Positions 5,237 to 5,286 of a DNA stretch of 5,286 nucleotides are shown piece by piece (the stretch's first letter is position 1; the number at the start of each line of letters is the position of its first letter). The translations under genes and the position numbers were made by a program. The notes beneath the pieces were generated by a model, which ran no database searches, had not been told where the DNA came from, and saw nothing but the letters and a program-made list of their open reading frames with translations. Location of the stretch: NCBI GenBank assembly GCA_002439285.1, contig DJTQ01000026.1, positions 1-5,286 on the forward strand, in the 5' to 3' direction. This DNA is from Paenibacillaceae bacterium UBA6304. GTDB taxonomy: Bacteria; Bacillota; Bacilli; Paenibacillales; Paenibacillaceae.

Positions 5237-5286
5237 CTACCGTTGGCTCGCATAGCTTTCTAACCGATAGTCCTCAATGATTTCTA
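5237..5286 (-). CDS. Possible C-terminal end of an upstream gene (partial)
   Basis: On the minus strand one frame is open from the window edge for 15 codons, EIIEDYRLESYASQR, then TAG at 5239-5237; the other two frames contain stops within the first 10 codons. The composition is plausible for a protein tail, but the piece is too short to assign to a family or to prove that it is coding. If real, its gene ends 59 bases before the first methyltransferase. Confidence 0.3.
   Translation of the reverse strand, partial: EIIEDYRLESYASQR

Noticed and set aside
1..5286. Mobile element, phage, toxin-antitoxin or defence system
   Set aside because: No transposase, integrase, nuclease, inverted terminal repeats, target-site duplications or toxin/antitoxin-type pair could be seen; the genes are ordinary modifying enzymes.

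Overview
The window is 5.3 kb of chromosomal-type DNA from a low-to-mid GC Gram-positive bacterium, most likely a member of the Bacillales and plausibly Paenibacillus-like. This is inferred from strong AAGGAGG-type ribosome sites, frequent TTG and GTG starts, A-tract/T-tract terminators and the protein families present. Every credible gene lies on the minus strand, so the story runs from high to low coordinates. No rRNA, tRNA, CRISPR array, transposase or phage gene was seen.

Upstream block (5286 to about 3033): possibly the last 15 codons of a gene that enters from outside, then a class I SAM-dependent methyltransferase (TTG start at 5177), a second unrelated SAM methyltransferase (ATG at 4402), a possible 5-codon mini-ORF with a textbook ribosome site, and a small three-helix membrane protein. 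A stretch of about 130 bases follows that contains two tiny overlapping open frames. The block closes with an intrinsic terminator at 3033-3092.

Downstream block (2975 to 1): a likely promoter and a very strong ribosome site start an apparent operon of five genes: a GNAT acetyltransferase with a degenerate motif A, a canonical GNAT acetyltransferase, a histidine-phosphatase (phosphoglycerate mutase-like) enzyme, a third SAM methyltransferase, and an HD-domain hydrolase of YqeK-like appearance that runs off the window. The last three are tightly packed, with GTGA and ATGA stop/start overlaps, so the methyltransferase and the HD protein are probably translationally coupled to the gene before them.

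Taken together the window encodes three methyltransferases, two acetyltransferases and two hydrolases of phosphorylated compounds. All are soluble small-molecule or macromolecule modifying enzymes with no substrate visible from sequence. This is typical of a Bacillales accessory region that collects orphan tailoring or detoxification enzymes. I do not see a clear new defence or mobile system. The features most worth a second look are the mini-ORF/start-site arrangement before the membrane protein, the small overlapping frames that end against the terminator, and the coupled phosphatase-methyltransferase-HD unit.
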